The notes below the pieces were generated by a model that saw only the letters and a program-made list of their open reading frames with translations, was not told where the DNA came from and searched no databases. A stretch of 64,000 bases of DNA from Aureimonas sp. AU4. GTDB lineage: Bacteria; Pseudomonadota; Alphaproteobacteria; Rhizobiales; Rhizobiaceae. Shown piece after piece: positions 1-9,680 of this stretch; the first letter of the stretch is position 1, and each line of letters opens with the position of its first letter. Location: NCBI RefSeq assembly GCF_001463765.1, contig NZ_BBWK01000002.1, positions 235,133 through 299,132 of the forward strand. The letters are read 5' to 3'. The translations under genes were made by a program, and so were the position numbers.

Positions 1-933
1 CAGAACGAAGCCGCCCGCACGATCATCAGTCGCAACGACTCGCCGGACATCTCCTTCGAGCAGTCCGTGAATCCTTACCGTGGCTGCGAGCACGGTTGCG
101 TCTACTGTTTCGCGCGGCCGACGCACGCTTACATGGGCCTGTCGGCGGGACTGGACTTCGAGTCGAAGCTCTTTGCAAAGCGCAACGCGGCCGAACTTCT
201 GGAGGCCGAGATCTCAAAGGCCGGCTACGAGCCGAAGGCGCTCGCCATCGGGGCGAACACCGATCCCTACCAGCCGATCGAGAAGCGTGAGCGCATCATG
301 CGCGAGATCCTGGAGGTGCTGGAGGCCGCCAACCATCCGGTCGGCATCGTCACGAAGTCGGCGCTCGTGCTGCGCGATCTCGACATCCTCTCGCGCATGG
401 CGGCCAAGGGCCTCGCGAAGGTCGCCCTGTCGGTGACGACCCTCGACCGCACCATGGCGCGTTTGATGGAACCTCGTGCGGCGACGCCTGCAAAGCGTCT
501 CGACACGGTTCGCCAACTCAGCGAGGCCGGCGTACCGACGATGGTAATGACGGCACCCATCGTCCCGGGCCTGACGGATTGCGAGATCGAGCGCCTGCTG
601 GAGGCCGCCGCCGCCGCTGGGGCGAGAGAGGTCGGATACGTTCTTCTGCGCCTTCCGCTCGAAGTGTCGCCCCTCTTCCGGGAATGGCTGGAGCAGCACT
701 ATCCGAACCGCTACCGGCACGTGATGGCGCTCCTGCGCTCGATGCGCGACGGCAAGGACTACGACGCCGAGTGGGGCCGTCGCATGTCGGGCAAGGGACC
801 CTACGCGATGCAGATCCGTCGCCGCTTCGAGATCGCGGCCAAGCGACTGGACCTCAATCTCGAGCGAACCAGGCTGCGGACCGATCTCTTCCGAGCACCG
901 CGCGGCGCGGGCGTACAGCTCGCCCTTCTCTAA
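1..933 (+). CDS. PA0069-family radical SAM protein (5' end outside window)
   Basis: The open frame runs in from base 1, so the N-terminus is missing. A radical SAM cluster motif is visible at bases 85-108 (C-E-H-G-C-V-Y-C, a CX3CX2C arrangement inside NPYRGCEHGC). Downstream are segments typical of the SplB-like/PA0069 group, including ALAIGANTDPYQPIE and VALSVTTLD. The three cysteines should hold a [4Fe-4S] cluster that cleaves S-adenosylmethionine. The substrate of this family is not established, so no reaction is assigned. The first GTG in the window (base 67) lies just before the motif and is not the true start, because the frame stays open and conserved upstream. rnhB follows in the same direction. 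Confidence 0.85.
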   Translation, partial: QNEAARTIISRNDSPDISFEQSVNPYRGCEHGCVYCFARPTHAYMGLSAGLDFESKLFAKRNAAELLEAEISKAGYEPKALAIGANTDPYQPIEKRERIMREILEVLEAANHPVGIVTKSALVLRDLDILSRMAAKGLAKVALSVTTLDRTMARLMEPRAATPAKRLDTVRQLSEAGVPTMVMTAPIVPGLTDCEIERLLEAAAAAGAREVGYVLLRLPLEVSPLFREWLEQHYPNRYRHVMALLRSMRDGKDYDAEWGRRMSGKGPYAMQIRRRFEIAAKRLDLNLERTRLRTDLFRAPRGAGVQLALL

Positions 934-997
934 CGACCGAAAGGCGAACCCGGACCTGAACCTTGCGCGCACAGTGCCGATCCGGCAAGCCACGCCT

Positions 998-1630
998 ATG
1001 CCCCGTTCCGCGCGTCCCGCCACCGTTCCGAGCTTCACGATAGAGGATGAGGTGGCTGGCCCCGTTTGCGGCGTCGACGAAGCGGGTCGCGGTCCGCTCG
1101 CGGGACCGGTCGTTGCGGCGGCGGTGATCCTGAACCGGAATATCGTGCCGGAGGGAATCGGTGACTCGAAGGCCCTGACGGCAGCGCAGCGGGAGAAGGT
1201 CTTCCGGGAAATCCTGTCCGTCGCGGACGTGTCCTTCGCCTTCGCCTCGGCAAGGGAGATCGATCGGTTGAACATTCGGCGCGCAACGCTTCTGGCGATG
1301 CGCCGCGCCGTGGCCGCCCTGCCGGTTCCTCCCGCGACCGTGCTGATCGACGGTCGCGACGTACCGCCCGGGCTCGTGCAGCCGGCGCGCGCGGTCATCG
1401 GCGGGGATGCGCTGTCGCTGTCGATCGGCGCCGCGTCCATCGTCGCCAAGGTCATGCGTGATCGAGCGATGCAGCGGCTCGAAGCTCAGGACGCCCGCTA
1501 TGGCTTCGGACGGCACATGGGCTATCCGACCGTGGAACATCGTCGGGCGATCGAACACCATGGCCCCTCGCCGCACCATCGCATGACCTTCGGCCCGCTC
1601 AAGGACTGGCCCGGCCCGTCCCGGCGATAG
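998..1630 (+). CDS. rnhB: Ribonuclease HII
   Basis: RNase HII removes RNA from RNA/DNA hybrids and initiates excision of single misincorporated ribonucleotides. The signature GVDEAGRGPLAGPV supplies the catalytic Asp-Glu pair. Further acidic sites lie in VLIDGRD and in the SIVAKVMRD segment, and the YGFGRHMGYPT block is conserved, although the usual Lys of HKGYPT is Met here. From the ATG at 998 the product is 210 residues, normal for the family. An in-frame GTG at 974 would add eight residues; neither has a convincing ribosome-binding site. It lies about 65 bases after the radical SAM gene and may share its transcript. Confidence 0.93.
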   Translation: MPRSARPATVPSFTIEDEVAGPVCGVDEAGRGPLAGPVVAAAVILNRNIVPEGIGDSKALTAAQREKVFREILSVADVSFAFASAREIDRLNIRRATLLAMRRAVAALPVPPATVLIDGRDVPPGLVQPARAVIGGDALSLSIGAASIVAKVMRDRAMQRLEAQDARYGFGRHMGYPTVEHRRAIEHHGPSPHHRMTFGPLKDWPGPSRR

Positions 1631-1632
1631 GC

Positions 1633-1669
1633 AAAAAAAGAGCCGGTCGCAGAACACCGCGACCGGCTC
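1633..1669 (-). terminator. Rho-independent terminator of the F0 ATP synthase operon
   Basis: An 11-bp perfect stem (1640-1650 with 1659-1669, GAGCCGGTCGC and its complement) with an 8-base loop is followed on the minus strand by seven Ts (1639-1633). It sits just past the stop of the b-subunit gene. On the plus strand there is no T-run, so it serves the minus-strand operon. Confidence 0.85.
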
Positions 1670-1692
1670 TCGAAACACCTGGACGGTGCGGA

Positions 1693-2175
1693 CTAGTTCA
1701 GACGGCGACGCACATCGTCGATCGACTGGTCGAGAAGCCGTGTGTCGCCCCCGACGTTGCGCTCGGCGATGATGCGGGTCGCGGCGTTCACCGCGATATC
1801 GACCGCCGTCGAGCGCACTTCGGCGATCGCGTCCGCCTCGGCCTGGGCGATCTTCTGCTCGGCGATCTGCGTGCGGCGCGCGACGTAGTCCTCGCTCTTC
1901 TGCCGGGCTTCGTCGACCAGAGCGGCGGCCTCGCGCTGCGCGGCGGCGACGATATCGCGCGCCTCGGTCTCGGCCTCGCGGCGGCGACGCTGATACTCGG
2001 CGAGCTGCCGCTTGGATTCTTCCTTCAGCGCTTGAGCCTCGGCAAGTTCGTTGCGGATGCGCTGCGCGCGACGATCGAGGGTCTGGCTGAGCTTCGAAGG
2101 CGCCTTCAGGTAGGCGACGAGAACGAAGAAGAGAATGAGGCCGATGAAAGCCCAGAAGCTATTGTCGAACGCCAT
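1693..2175 (-). CDS. atpF: F0F1 ATP synthase subunit b
   Basis: This is the peripheral-stalk subunit joining the membrane F0 sector to F1. The 160-residue product has one N-terminal membrane span (around residues 8-24) followed by a long charged alpha-helix rich in Ala, Glu, Arg and Gln. It is the last gene of the atpI-B-E-B'-b operon, ten bases after the b' gene. As usual in Alphaproteobacteria, the F1 genes are not adjacent. Photosynthetic and alphaproteobacterial enzymes carry b and b' as a heterodimer, which explains the two related genes here. Confidence 0.93.
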   Translation of the reverse strand: MAFDNSFWAFIGLILFFVLVAYLKAPSKLSQTLDRRAQRIRNELAEAQALKEESKRQLAEYQRRRREAETEARDIVAAAQREAAALVDEARQKSEDYVARRTQIAEQKIAQAEADAIAEVRSTAVDIAVNAATRIIAERNVGGDTRLLDQSIDDVRRRLN

Positions 2176-2185
2176 GGGTTTCCTC

Positions 2186-2800
2186 TCAGGCCCGAACGGA
2201 GCGCACGGCGCGGGACACGTCTTCGCGCGGCACCTGCTGGCCGGTCAGCTCGGTCAGAATGGCGTCGGTCGCATCTTCCGCGATGGCGTCGACGTCGGCC
2301 AGTGCCTTCGCCTTGATGTCCTCGATCCGGGCCTGCGCGGATTCGAGACGTCCGTCGAGTTCGGCCTCGATACGTTTGCGCTGAGCGTCCGCATCGGTGC
2401 GGGCGGCGTCACGCGCCTGGATGGCGATGCGGTGCGAGTTCTCGCGCGCGGAGGCGAGTTCCTGCTCGTAGGCGGCCTGCGCCTCGTCCGCATCGGCGCG
2501 CATGCGCTCGGCGGCTTCGAGGTCGGTCGTGATCCGCCCCTGGCGATTCTCGAGGATCTCCGCGATGCGTGGCATGATCGTCTTCGACAGGACGTAGTAG
2601 AAGACGCCGAAGGTGATCGCGAGCCAAAGAAGCTGGGACGCGAAGTATTCGGGGTTCATCGGCGGAAAAGGCGCCGACTCGTGACCGCCCTCGTGGGCGA
2701 CGGTCTCGGCATTGGTCGGCATCACAGGAACGGCGTTCGGTGGCGCCGAATGGTCGGTGCCGGTTGTGTGGTCTTGCGCAAGCGCTTGCGTCACGAACAT
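2186..2800 (-). CDS. atpG: F0F1 ATP synthase subunit b'
   Basis: This is the second peripheral-stalk subunit, expected to pair with b. The 204-residue protein starts with a flexible His/Pro-rich extension of about 50 residues before a single membrane span (LLWLAITFGVFYYVL, around residues 58-75). A long amphipathic helix of coiled-coil character follows. The extension and operon position just after atpE distinguish b' from b. The symbol follows the alphaproteobacterial habit of calling b' atpG or atpF2 and should not be confused with the gamma subunit. Confidence 0.9.
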   Translation of the reverse strand: MFVTQALAQDHTTGTDHSAPPNAVPVMPTNAETVAHEGGHESAPFPPMNPEYFASQLLWLAITFGVFYYVLSKTIMPRIAEILENRQGRITTDLEAAERMRADADEAQAAYEQELASARENSHRIAIQARDAARTDADAQRKRIEAELDGRLESAQARIEDIKAKALADVDAIAEDATDAILTELTGQQVPREDVSRAVRSVRA

Positions 2801-2879
2801 CTCGATCCTCGATGATATGGGACCGGCCGCGCCCCGGATCGGGCGCGGCCGGGCGGCACAATCCCTGCCGGACGCAGTC

Positions 2880-3107
2880 TTAGACGGCGAACAGCAGCAG
2901 AAGAGCGATCAGCAGCGAGAAGATGCCGAGCGCCTCGGTCACGGCGAAGCCGAAGATCAGGCGGCCGAACTGGCCGTCCGCAGCCGAGGGGTTGCGCAGC
3001 GCGCCCGAGAGGAACTGGGCGAACATGTTGCCGAGGCCGAGAGCGGTACCCGCCATGCCGAAGCAGGCCAGACCAGCGCCGATGTAACGTGCAGCTTCCG
3101 CGTCCAT
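2880..3107 (-). CDS. atpE: F0F1 ATP synthase subunit c
   Basis: This 75-residue proteolipid forms the proton-driven rotor ring. Two hydrophobic hairpin helices flank a polar loop (RNPSAADGQ). The Gly-rich first helix contains AGTALGLG. The ion-binding carboxylate is Glu58, in [10 protein letters not shown] of the second helix. Size and order between the a and b' genes fit the family. The sequence ([17 protein letters not shown]) matches proton-type rather than sodium-type rings, though ion choice is inferred. Confidence 0.95.
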   Translation of the reverse strand: MDAEAARYIGAGLACFGMAGTALGLGNMFAQFLSGALRNPSAADGQFGRLIFGFAVTEALGIFSLLIALLLLFAV

Positions 3108-3178
3108 GGGATACTCCTTTGATTGGATCGTGCGGGATCGGTGATCCGCGACCGGCCGGCCGCGAATGGTGGGCGCGG

Positions 3179-3928
3179 TCAGTGGTGAGCGTGAACCGCG
3201 TCGTTCAGGTACATGCAGGTCAGAACCGCGAAGACGTAGGCCTGGAGGAAGGCCACAAGGAATTCGAGCGCGGTGATGGCGACCGTCATGACGAGGGGCA
3301 GGATCGAGCCGAGGACGCCGAAGGCGCCGAGGCTGCTGAGCGACACCACGAAGCCCGCGAAGACCTTGAGCGTGATGTGGCCCGCCAGCATGTTGGCGAA
3401 GAGACGAACCGAGAGAGAGATCGGGCGCGACAGGAACGAGATGATCTCGATCAGGACGACGAAGGGCAGGATGACGCCCGGGACGCCGGAGGGCACGAAG
3501 ATGCCGAACCAGCCGGCGCCGTTCTTCTTGATGCCGTAAAAGACCACGGTTCCGATCACGAGCAGCGCCAGCGCGAAGGTGACGATGATGTGGCTGGTGA
3601 CCGTGAAGAAGTAGGGGAACATTCCGATCAGGTTCGCGACCAGAATGAAGCTGAAGAGCGAGAACACGAGCGGGAAGAACTGCATTCCAGCAGACCCGGT
3701 CGCATCGCGGAGCATCTTCGCGATGAACTCGTAGGAAAGCTCGGACACCGATTGGGAGCGGTTCGGCACGAGGCCACGGCTGCGCGTCGACCAGTAAAGG
3801 AAGCCCGTGGTCACGGCGACGGTCGCCACCATGAACAGCGAAGAATTCGTGAAGGAAAAGTCGAGGCCGCCGATCTCGATCGGGACGATCCGAGAAATCT
3901 GGAACTGATGAAGCGGATCGTTCGCCAA
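3179..3928 (-). CDS. atpB: F0F1 ATP synthase subunit a
   Basis: Subunit a forms the two proton half-channels against the c-ring. The best start is a TTG at 3928, giving 249 residues beginning (M)[17 protein letters not shown], the usual alphaproteobacterial N-terminus, with AAGGGTGAGA upstream as ribosome-binding site. The frame stays open to an ATG at 4111, but those extra 61 residues are low-complexity and unlike the family. Multiple membrane spans are evident. The essential Arg lies in the [14 protein letters not shown] segment, and conserved C-terminal helices end near [11 protein letters not shown]. It follows atpI by about 124 bases. Confidence 0.93.
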   Translation of the reverse strand: MANDPLHQFQISRIVPIEIGGLDFSFTNSSLFMVATVAVTTGFLYWSTRSRGLVPNRSQSVSELSYEFIAKMLRDATGSAGMQFFPLVFSLFSFILVANLIGMFPYFFTVTSHIIVTFALALLVIGTVVFYGIKKNGAGWFGIFVPSGVPGVILPFVVLIEIISFLSRPISLSVRLFANMLAGHITLKVFAGFVVSLSSLGAFGVLGSILPLVMTVAITALEFLVAFLQAYVFAVLTCMYLNDAVHAHH

Positions 3929-4052
3929 CGTCTCACCCTTTTGATGCGGAGCCCGTTCCGGGCGCCACTGCCATAGCGTCACGATCCCTGCTTCGCAACC
4001 TCCACGGGGCGATTTGGATGATGTTGGAGTGACTTCGCCGCGATGCGCGCGT

Positions 4053-4382
4053 TCACGGCGCGGTCGGCTTGCGCCCCGCGCTGCGAATGACGTTGAGAAC
4101 GCCTGCGGCAAAGCCCAAGAGCAGGAAGACGATGAGCCCGAACGGCGTGGTGCCGAACAGTTGATCGATGCCGTAGCCGATCACGGCCCCCACGACGATG
4201 CCCGCGATGAACTCGCTCGCGATCTTGAAACCCTCGGCCATTCCTTTCACCGCACGCGACGGCTCCGGGGCGTCGTCGGCGGTCCGGCTCGACTTCAGCG
4301 CATCGAGCCTTGCGTGAAGCGAGGCGCGGTCGCGTGCCAGTTCGGCGTCGCTGCGCAGGTCGGGGCGCTCTGGCTCACTCAT
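4053..4382 (-). CDS. atpI: ATP synthase assembly protein AtpI
   Basis: This is a small membrane protein encoded first in the F0 operon. The family helps c-ring assembly and may carry magnesium. Two hydrophobic helices (around [16 protein letters not shown] and [16 protein letters not shown]) follow a charged N-terminal 40 residues. An AGGA motif five bases before the ATG at 4382 favours this start (109 residues) over the ATG two codons upstream at 4388. The gap to the hydrolase stop at 4450 is 62 bases, so read-through from the hydrolase gene is possible. Confidence 0.88.
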   Translation of the reverse strand: MSEPERPDLRSDAELARDRASLHARLDALKSSRTADDAPEPSRAVKGMAEGFKIASEFIAGIVVGAVIGYGIDQLFGTTPFGLIVFLLLGFAAGVLNVIRSAGRKPTAP

Positions 4383-4449
4383 GGTCATCCTGTCGTCGCG
4401 CCGGCCGGATCGGGCGTCGCCTCTCGCGCGATGATAGGCGGGCGGCAGC

Positions 4450-5583
4450 CTAGTTCCAACCGCCGTTGAAGGTGCGATAGAAGATATGAAGGCCGATCTT
4501 GTCGACCTTCTCCATCGCCCGGGCCCAGCGCGGCTTCACATAGGCTGCGTGGTAGTGGGTCGCCGAGCCCACCTCCGGTATCCAGGTCTTGCCGCGCGTC
4601 ACCTCGTCGGCGATTCGCTCGGCGACCTGGTAGGCGCGGCGGTTCCAGATGACATCCTTGATGCCGTCGCAGGCGAAGGAGAACTGGCAGCGGTTGCGCC
4701 AGTCGGCGTTCTGATAGACGACGCCGCAGATGGTCTTCGGATAGGTCGGATTGCGAACCCGGTTCAGAATGACCTGCCCGACCGCCGCCTGCCCTTCTTC
4801 CGACTCGCCCCGCGCCTCGAAGTAAATGGCGGTCGCGAGGCATTTCTGCTCGTCGGCGCCGAAGACCGAGGGCGGGAGTGTCGCCGCGGCCCAGGCGTGA
4901 TCCTTGCCACCGATCGGCGGAACGAAGGCGCCCCCGTCCGGCGCGGGCTTCAGCACGTTGTCGAACAGGCTGGCGGCACCCGACCCCTCGGACGGCGCAT
5001 AGGCCGCCATCGCCGCCAGCGAGGCGGGCGAAGCGTCGACGCGCTCGGCTACCGCGACGTCATGGAGAATCGGAACCGGCCCGGTGGTACGGGCGATTTC
5101 GGCCATCAGCGTCGACTGCGAGGGATCGCGGAATTGCGCGGCGATGCGCATCCGCTCACCGAAGGGCTGTGGCCCGGCGAGAGCGGTCCGCATCTCGCTG
5201 TCGCCGAGCGCCATGCCGGCGCGCAGAAGGCCAGACACGGCGCCCAGGCTGCCGGCGGCAAAACGCGGCTGAACGGCGGCAAGACGATGCGGCGCGACCC
5301 GCCCGCCCCGCTCCGCCATCCGTGAACGTCCGCCGTCCGCGACATACACCGGGCCCGCGTTCCGTGCGGCGTCGCCTACGACGTCGTCGGCGAAATCAGG
5401 CGCGTCGGAAAGTGCGGACAGCGAGGCGATGACGGAGCCGCCATCCCTGTCCACCAATTGCTCGACCGGTGACGCGACCAGGAACGCCGAGGCGAAGGCA
5501 GCAAACGCCACCGCGCCGCGGAGGCGGCGACGGCGGAGGGATCGAGCGGCGCGGCGATCGACATTCCTGGAGATGATCGGCAT
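4450..5583 (-). CDS. SleB-type cell wall hydrolase, membrane-anchored or exported
   Basis: This is a probable peptidoglycan hydrolase. The 377-residue product has a basic N-terminus followed by a hydrophobic segment (about residues 23-40), which is a signal anchor or signal peptide. A long low-conservation linker leads to a hydrolase_2 (SleB/CwlJ) domain at about residues 244-377. The likely catalytic Glu is Glu256 in AIYFEARGES. Other family blocks are AVGQVILNRV, CQFSF and ATHYHA. Members cleave the glycan strand as lytic transglycosylases, but the exact bond is not proven here. Upstream at about 5627 is a TTAACC element. It stands between der and the ATP synthase genes. Confidence 0.85.
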   Translation of the reverse strand: MPIISRNVDRRAARSLRRRRLRGAVAFAAFASAFLVASPVEQLVDRDGGSVIASLSALSDAPDFADDVVGDAARNAGPVYVADGGRSRMAERGGRVAPHRLAAVQPRFAAGSLGAVSGLLRAGMALGDSEMRTALAGPQPFGERMRIAAQFRDPSQSTLMAEIARTTGPVPILHDVAVAERVDASPASLAAMAAYAPSEGSGAASLFDNVLKPAPDGGAFVPPIGGKDHAWAAATLPPSVFGADEQKCLATAIYFEARGESEEGQAAVGQVILNRVRNPTYPKTICGVVYQNADWRNRCQFSFACDGIKDVIWNRRAYQVAERIADEVTRGKTWIPEVGSATHYHAAYVKPRWARAMEKVDKIGLHIFYRTFNGGWN

Positions 5584-5660
5584 GACCCGGCCTCGATCGT
5601 TGCGGTCGAGGTCAGAACATCTCCCATTAACCTTAGCGGCGCGTTAATGCTCCGGAGGGC

Positions 5661-7082
5661 TCACGAGCGCTTGCGTGCGCCGGCATAGGGATTGTCCGGC
5701 TTGCGCAAATGGATGCGCACCGGCACGCCGGTCAGCTGGAAGTGATCGCGCAGGCCATTGATGAGGTAGCGCTGATAGGCCGCCGTGATCGCTTCCGGCC
5801 GCGTGGTCGACATGACGAAGGTCGGAGGCCGCGTCTTGATCTGCGTCATGTACTTCACGTTGACGCGGCGCCCCGCCACGGCCGGGGGCGGATGGTGCGC
5901 CACCATGCGCTCCAGCCACTGGTTCAGCTTCGCGGTGGAGATGCGGCGGTTCCAGGTCTCGTGCGCCTGCACCACCGCCTGCATCAGACGGTCGAGCCCC
6001 TCGCCGGTCTCGCCCGAGACGGTCGCAGTGCGAACGCCGCGCAGCTGCGGCAGAAGCCGCTCCGTCTTCTCGTGCAGGTCGGCCAGCGCCTCCTGCCGAT
6101 CCTCCACGAGGTCCCACTTGTTGAAGGCGAGCACGGGCGCGCGACCCTCGCGCGCGATGAGGTCGGCAATCGAGAGATCCTGCTTCTCGAAGGGCACGGT
6201 CACGTCGAGGACGACGACCACGATCTCGGCGAACTTGATGGCTCGCAGGGCATCGGCGACCGAGAGCTTCTCCAGCTTTTCCTGGATGCGCGCCTTGCGG
6301 CGCAGGCCCGCCGTGTCGAACATCTTGATCCGCCGGCCGCGCCATTCCCACTCGACCGAGATGGAGTCGCGCGTGATGCCGGCCTCGGGTCCCGTCAGAA
6401 GCCGGTCGGTGCCCAGGAAGCGGTTGACCAGTGTCGACTTGCCGGCATTCGGACGGCCGACGATCGCGATGTTGAGCGGCTTCGTCGCATCGTATCGCTC
6501 GACCGGCTCGCCGTCCTCGTCGGTTTCGACGTCGATGGCGGTCTCGTCCACCAACTCGTTCTCATTGTCCGCGAAGACCTCGTAGCCGAGCGCATCCACG
6601 ATCGCGTCGCGCAGGTCGCTCATGCCCTCGCCGTGCTCGGCGGAGATCGGACAGGGCTCGCCCAGACCCAGCGAATACGAATCGTAGAAGCCCGCATCGG
6701 ATCCGCGCGCCTCGGACTTGTTGGCGACGAGGACCACCGGCTTGTTACGACGCCGCAGCATCTCGGCGAAGACTTCGTCGTGGGGCGCAAGGCCTTCCTT
6801 GGCGTCCACGATGAAAAGCGAAAGATCGGCCTGGTCGATGGCCGCCTCGGTCTGGGCGCGCATACGCCCTTCCAGCGTCTCGGCCCCGGCTTCCTCGAGC
6901 CCGGCCGTGTCGATGACGCGGAACTCGATGTCTTGGAGCTTGGCCTCGCCTTCCCGGCGGTCGCGCGTGACGCCCGGGCGATCGTCGACGAGCGCGAGGC
7001 GCTTGCCGACGAGACGATTGAAGAGCGTCGACTTGCCGACGTTCGGCCGGCCGACAAGAGCGATCGTGACGGGACGCGTCAT
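5661..7082 (-). CDS. der: Ribosome biogenesis GTPase Der (EngA)
   Basis: This is a tandem-domain GTPase needed for 50S subunit assembly. The first G domain begins with [12 protein letters not shown] (residues 11-22) and the second carries [12 protein letters not shown] near residue 215. The two are linked by an acidic stretch ([20 protein letters not shown]), and a KH-like C-terminal domain ends in [14 protein letters not shown]. At 473 residues it has normal length. Its ATG overlaps the stop of the upstream YfgM-like gene by four bases, indicating translational coupling. Confidence 0.96.
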   Translation of the reverse strand: MTRPVTIALVGRPNVGKSTLFNRLVGKRLALVDDRPGVTRDRREGEAKLQDIEFRVIDTAGLEEAGAETLEGRMRAQTEAAIDQADLSLFIVDAKEGLAPHDEVFAEMLRRRNKPVVLVANKSEARGSDAGFYDSYSLGLGEPCPISAEHGEGMSDLRDAIVDALGYEVFADNENELVDETAIDVETDEDGEPVERYDATKPLNIAIVGRPNAGKSTLVNRFLGTDRLLTGPEAGITRDSISVEWEWRGRRIKMFDTAGLRRKARIQEKLEKLSVADALRAIKFAEIVVVVLDVTVPFEKQDLSIADLIAREGRAPVLAFNKWDLVEDRQEALADLHEKTERLLPQLRGVRTATVSGETGEGLDRLMQAVVQAHETWNRRISTAKLNQWLERMVAHHPPPAVAGRRVNVKYMTQIKTRPPTFVMSTTRPEAITAAYQRYLINGLRDHFQLTGVPVRIHLRKPDNPYAGARKRS

Positions 7083-7843
7083 GCGGGCGGTTGTCCTGCG
7101 GGTGCGGCGGGAGTGGAGGACGCAGGCGCAGCACCACCCTCGACCGGAGCGGAGGCGGGTGCCGGTGCCGATGCGGCGGGCGCGGCGGCAGGCGTGGACG
7201 CGGCGATCGTCTCGACCATCAGTCCGGCGCGCTGCTTGATGCCGCGCGGCGTTCCCAGATCCTCGGCCAGTTGCTGGAAGAGAGGTCGCGCAGTCTCGAC
7301 GTCGCCGGCCTTGAAGGCGGAAAGCGCCACGGCCTCGCGGGCGACGTATCGCATGGGTTCGCTCTCGACCGTCAGCCGTTCGACGCGCGCACGAACGTCC
7401 TGCAGCGTTCCCGTATCGACGAGAATGTAGGCGGCACGCACGGCGGCCGCGTCGCGCAGGTTCTGCGGGGCCGAGCCGTCGTTGGCGACGGCGTCGAACA
7501 GCGGAACCGCGGCGGCGGGATCGCCTGCCTGCGCGAGATCCGCCAGACGGAGCCGGGCGAGCGTCGGATAGGCGGCGACACCGTTCGACGCCAGCGCTTC
7601 GAGGATGGGCCGCGCCTCGTCAGGCTTGCCGCCGTCGATCAGCGCGCCGGCCTCGACGAAACGGGTGCCGTCGGCCGCTTCCAGCCCCTCGCGATACCGC
7701 TCCCACAACACATAGGCGCCGACGCCAAGCACGATCGCGACGGCCACGGCGATCGCGATCGCGCCGTATCGCCGGCCGAGCCGTTCCATCCGTTCCCGGC
7801 GAACTTCCTCGTTCACCTCGCGAATGAATGTGTCGTTGGTCAT
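7079..7843 (-). CDS. YfgM-like tetratricopeptide membrane protein
   Basis: The protein has 254 residues. A charged N-terminus ([20 protein letters not shown]) is followed by one membrane span (about residues 28-49) and a periplasmic TPR_21-type helical region. The tail is Ala/Pro-rich low complexity. E. coli YfgM is an ancillary SecYEG factor linked to periplasmic chaperones; function here is by homology only. A strong AGGTGAG ribosome-binding site precedes the ATG. It overlaps der by four bases, and the two are commonly neighbours. Confidence 0.8.
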   Translation of the reverse strand: MTNDTFIREVNEEVRRERMERLGRRYGAIAIAVAVAIVLGVGAYVLWERYREGLEAADGTRFVEAGALIDGGKPDEARPILEALASNGVAAYPTLARLRLADLAQAGDPAAAVPLFDAVANDGSAPQNLRDAAAVRAAYILVDTGTLQDVRARVERLTVESEPMRYVAREAVALSAFKAGDVETARPLFQQLAEDLGTPRGIKQRAGLMVETIAASTPAAAPAASAPAPASAPVEGGAAPASSTPAAPAGQPPA

Positions 7844-7964
7844 CGCTGCTCACCTGCGTCGGCCGGGCGCTGGCGCGCTGGACCTTCTGAAAACTCGATC
7901 GTGGAGGGCTTTCTAACGGATTTTCCGTTTCGCGAAAGGGACCTAGCTCAGCAGGACCGACGCC

Positions 7965-9521
7965 TCACTCCCACTCGATCGTGCCCGGCGGCTTCGACGT
8001 GATGTCGTAGACCACCCGGTTGATGCCCTTCACCTCGTTGATGATGCGCGTGGCGACCTGCCCCATGAAGTCCATGTCGAACGGGTAGAAGTCGGCGGTC
8101 ATGCCGTCCACCGACGTCACCGCGCGCAACGCGCAGACGAACTCGTAGGTCCGCCCGTCGCCCATGACCCCGACGGTCTGAACCGGCAGAAGCACCGCGA
8201 AAGCCTGCCAGATGGCGTCGTAGAGCCCTGCCTTGCGGATTTCGTCGAGATAGATGGCGTCCGCCTGCTGGAGGATCGCGATCTTCTCGCGCGTCACGCC
8301 GCCGGGGCAGCGGATCGCGAGCCCAGGACCGGGGAACGGGTGGCGGGCGACGAAAGGCTCGGGCAGGCCGAGCTCGCGGCCGAGAACGCGCACCTCGTCC
8401 TTGAAGAGCTCGCGCAGCGGCTCGACGAGCTTCATGTTCATGCGCTCCGGCAGGCCGCCGACATTGTGATGCGACTTGATCGTCACCGAAGGTCCGCCCG
8501 TGAAGGAAACGGATTCGATCACGTCCGGATAAAGCGTGCCCTGCGCGAGGAACGACGCGCCGCCGATCTTCTTGGCCTCCGCCTCGAAGGTCTCGATGAA
8601 GAGACGCCCGATGGTCTTGCGCTTCACCTCCGGGTCCATCTCCCCCGCCAGGGCATCGATGAACAGGTCCTGCGCCTGAACGTGGACAAGGGGAATGTTG
8701 TAGTGATCGCGGAACATGGTGACGACCTGCTCCGCCTCGCCCATGCGAAGCAGACCGTGATCGACGAAGATGCAGGTCAGCTGATCACCGATCGCCTCGT
8801 GCAGGAGGACGGCCGCGACCGACGAATCGACGCCGCCCGACAGGCCGCAGATGACCTTCTCGCGTCCGACCTTGGCGCGGATCTCCTCGACCGCCTGCTC
8901 GCGGAAGGCCGCCATGGTCCAATCGCCCGGGGCGCCGACGATCTTGTGGACGAAGTTGGAGATGAGCTTCGCGCCATCGGGCGTGTGAGCCACCTCCGGG
9001 TGGAACTGAACGCCATAGAAGCGGCGCGCCTCGTCCGCGATCGCCGCGAACGGTGCGCCGGCCGACGTCGCTACGATCTCGAAGCCCTTCGGCAGTGCCG
9101 TCACCCGGTCGCCGTGGCTCATCCACACCTGGTGGCGCGTGCCCTCCGCCCAGATGCCGTCGAAGAGAGGCGACGGCTTCTGAACCTCGACGAAGGCACG
9201 GCCGAACTCGCGGTGGAGACCGCCCTCGATCCGGCCGCCAAGCTGTGCGCACATGGTCTGCTGGCCATAGCAGATGCCCAGAACCGGAACGCCCGCGGTA
9301 AAGATCGCGTCGGGCGCACGGGGTGAGTCCGCTTCCGTCGTCGAGGCCGGCGAGCCGGACAGGATGACGCCCTTTGGCCTGAGCCGCAGGAAACCCTCTT
9401 CCGCCGACTGGAAGGGCACGATCTCGGAATAAACGCCCGCCTCGCGCACACGCCGCGCGATGAGCTGCGTGACCTGGGAGCCGAAGTCGACGATGAGGAT
9501 GGTGTCTGGGTGCTGGGTCAT
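7965..9521 (-). CDS. guaA: GMP synthase (glutamine-hydrolysing)
   Basis: This enzyme converts XMP to GMP using ATP and glutamine, the last step of guanine nucleotide synthesis. An N-terminal class I glutamine amidotransferase domain has its nucleophile Cys84 in LGICYGQQ and the His-Glu part in FHPEVAHT. An ATP-pyrophosphatase domain follows with the P-loop [12 protein letters not shown], and the dimerisation domain ends PPGTIEWE. The length of 518 residues is typical. guaB, the preceding enzyme of the pathway, is in the same window at 17-18.6 kb but not in the same operon. Confidence 0.97.
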   Translation of the reverse strand: MTQHPDTILIVDFGSQVTQLIARRVREAGVYSEIVPFQSAEEGFLRLRPKGVILSGSPASTTEADSPRAPDAIFTAGVPVLGICYGQQTMCAQLGGRIEGGLHREFGRAFVEVQKPSPLFDGIWAEGTRHQVWMSHGDRVTALPKGFEIVATSAGAPFAAIADEARRFYGVQFHPEVAHTPDGAKLISNFVHKIVGAPGDWTMAAFREQAVEEIRAKVGREKVICGLSGGVDSSVAAVLLHEAIGDQLTCIFVDHGLLRMGEAEQVVTMFRDHYNIPLVHVQAQDLFIDALAGEMDPEVKRKTIGRLFIETFEAEAKKIGGASFLAQGTLYPDVIESVSFTGGPSVTIKSHHNVGGLPERMNMKLVEPLRELFKDEVRVLGRELGLPEPFVARHPFPGPGLAIRCPGGVTREKIAILQQADAIYLDEIRKAGLYDAIWQAFAVLLPVQTVGVMGDGRTYEFVCALRAVTSVDGMTADFYPFDMDFMGQVATRIINEVKGINRVVYDITSKPPGTIEWE

Positions 9522-9680
9522 GGCGGACTTCTAGATAAGAAGTCCGGAAAGGCAAGGCCCGGCGCGGGTGCGAGGGGCCGCCAACCGCATGTTTCATCAA
9601 TCCGTCGCGTCCTCGTAGCCTCCCTGTCATGGTTCGGAGGTCTTTCCCGGGTCGCCGATCACTCGCCGCCGGAGCCCGAC

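Noticed and set aside
3929..4111. 61-residue N-terminal extension of ATP synthase subunit a
   Set aside because: It is low-complexity, unlike the family; the TTG at 3928 with its ribosome-binding site gives the standard N-terminus.
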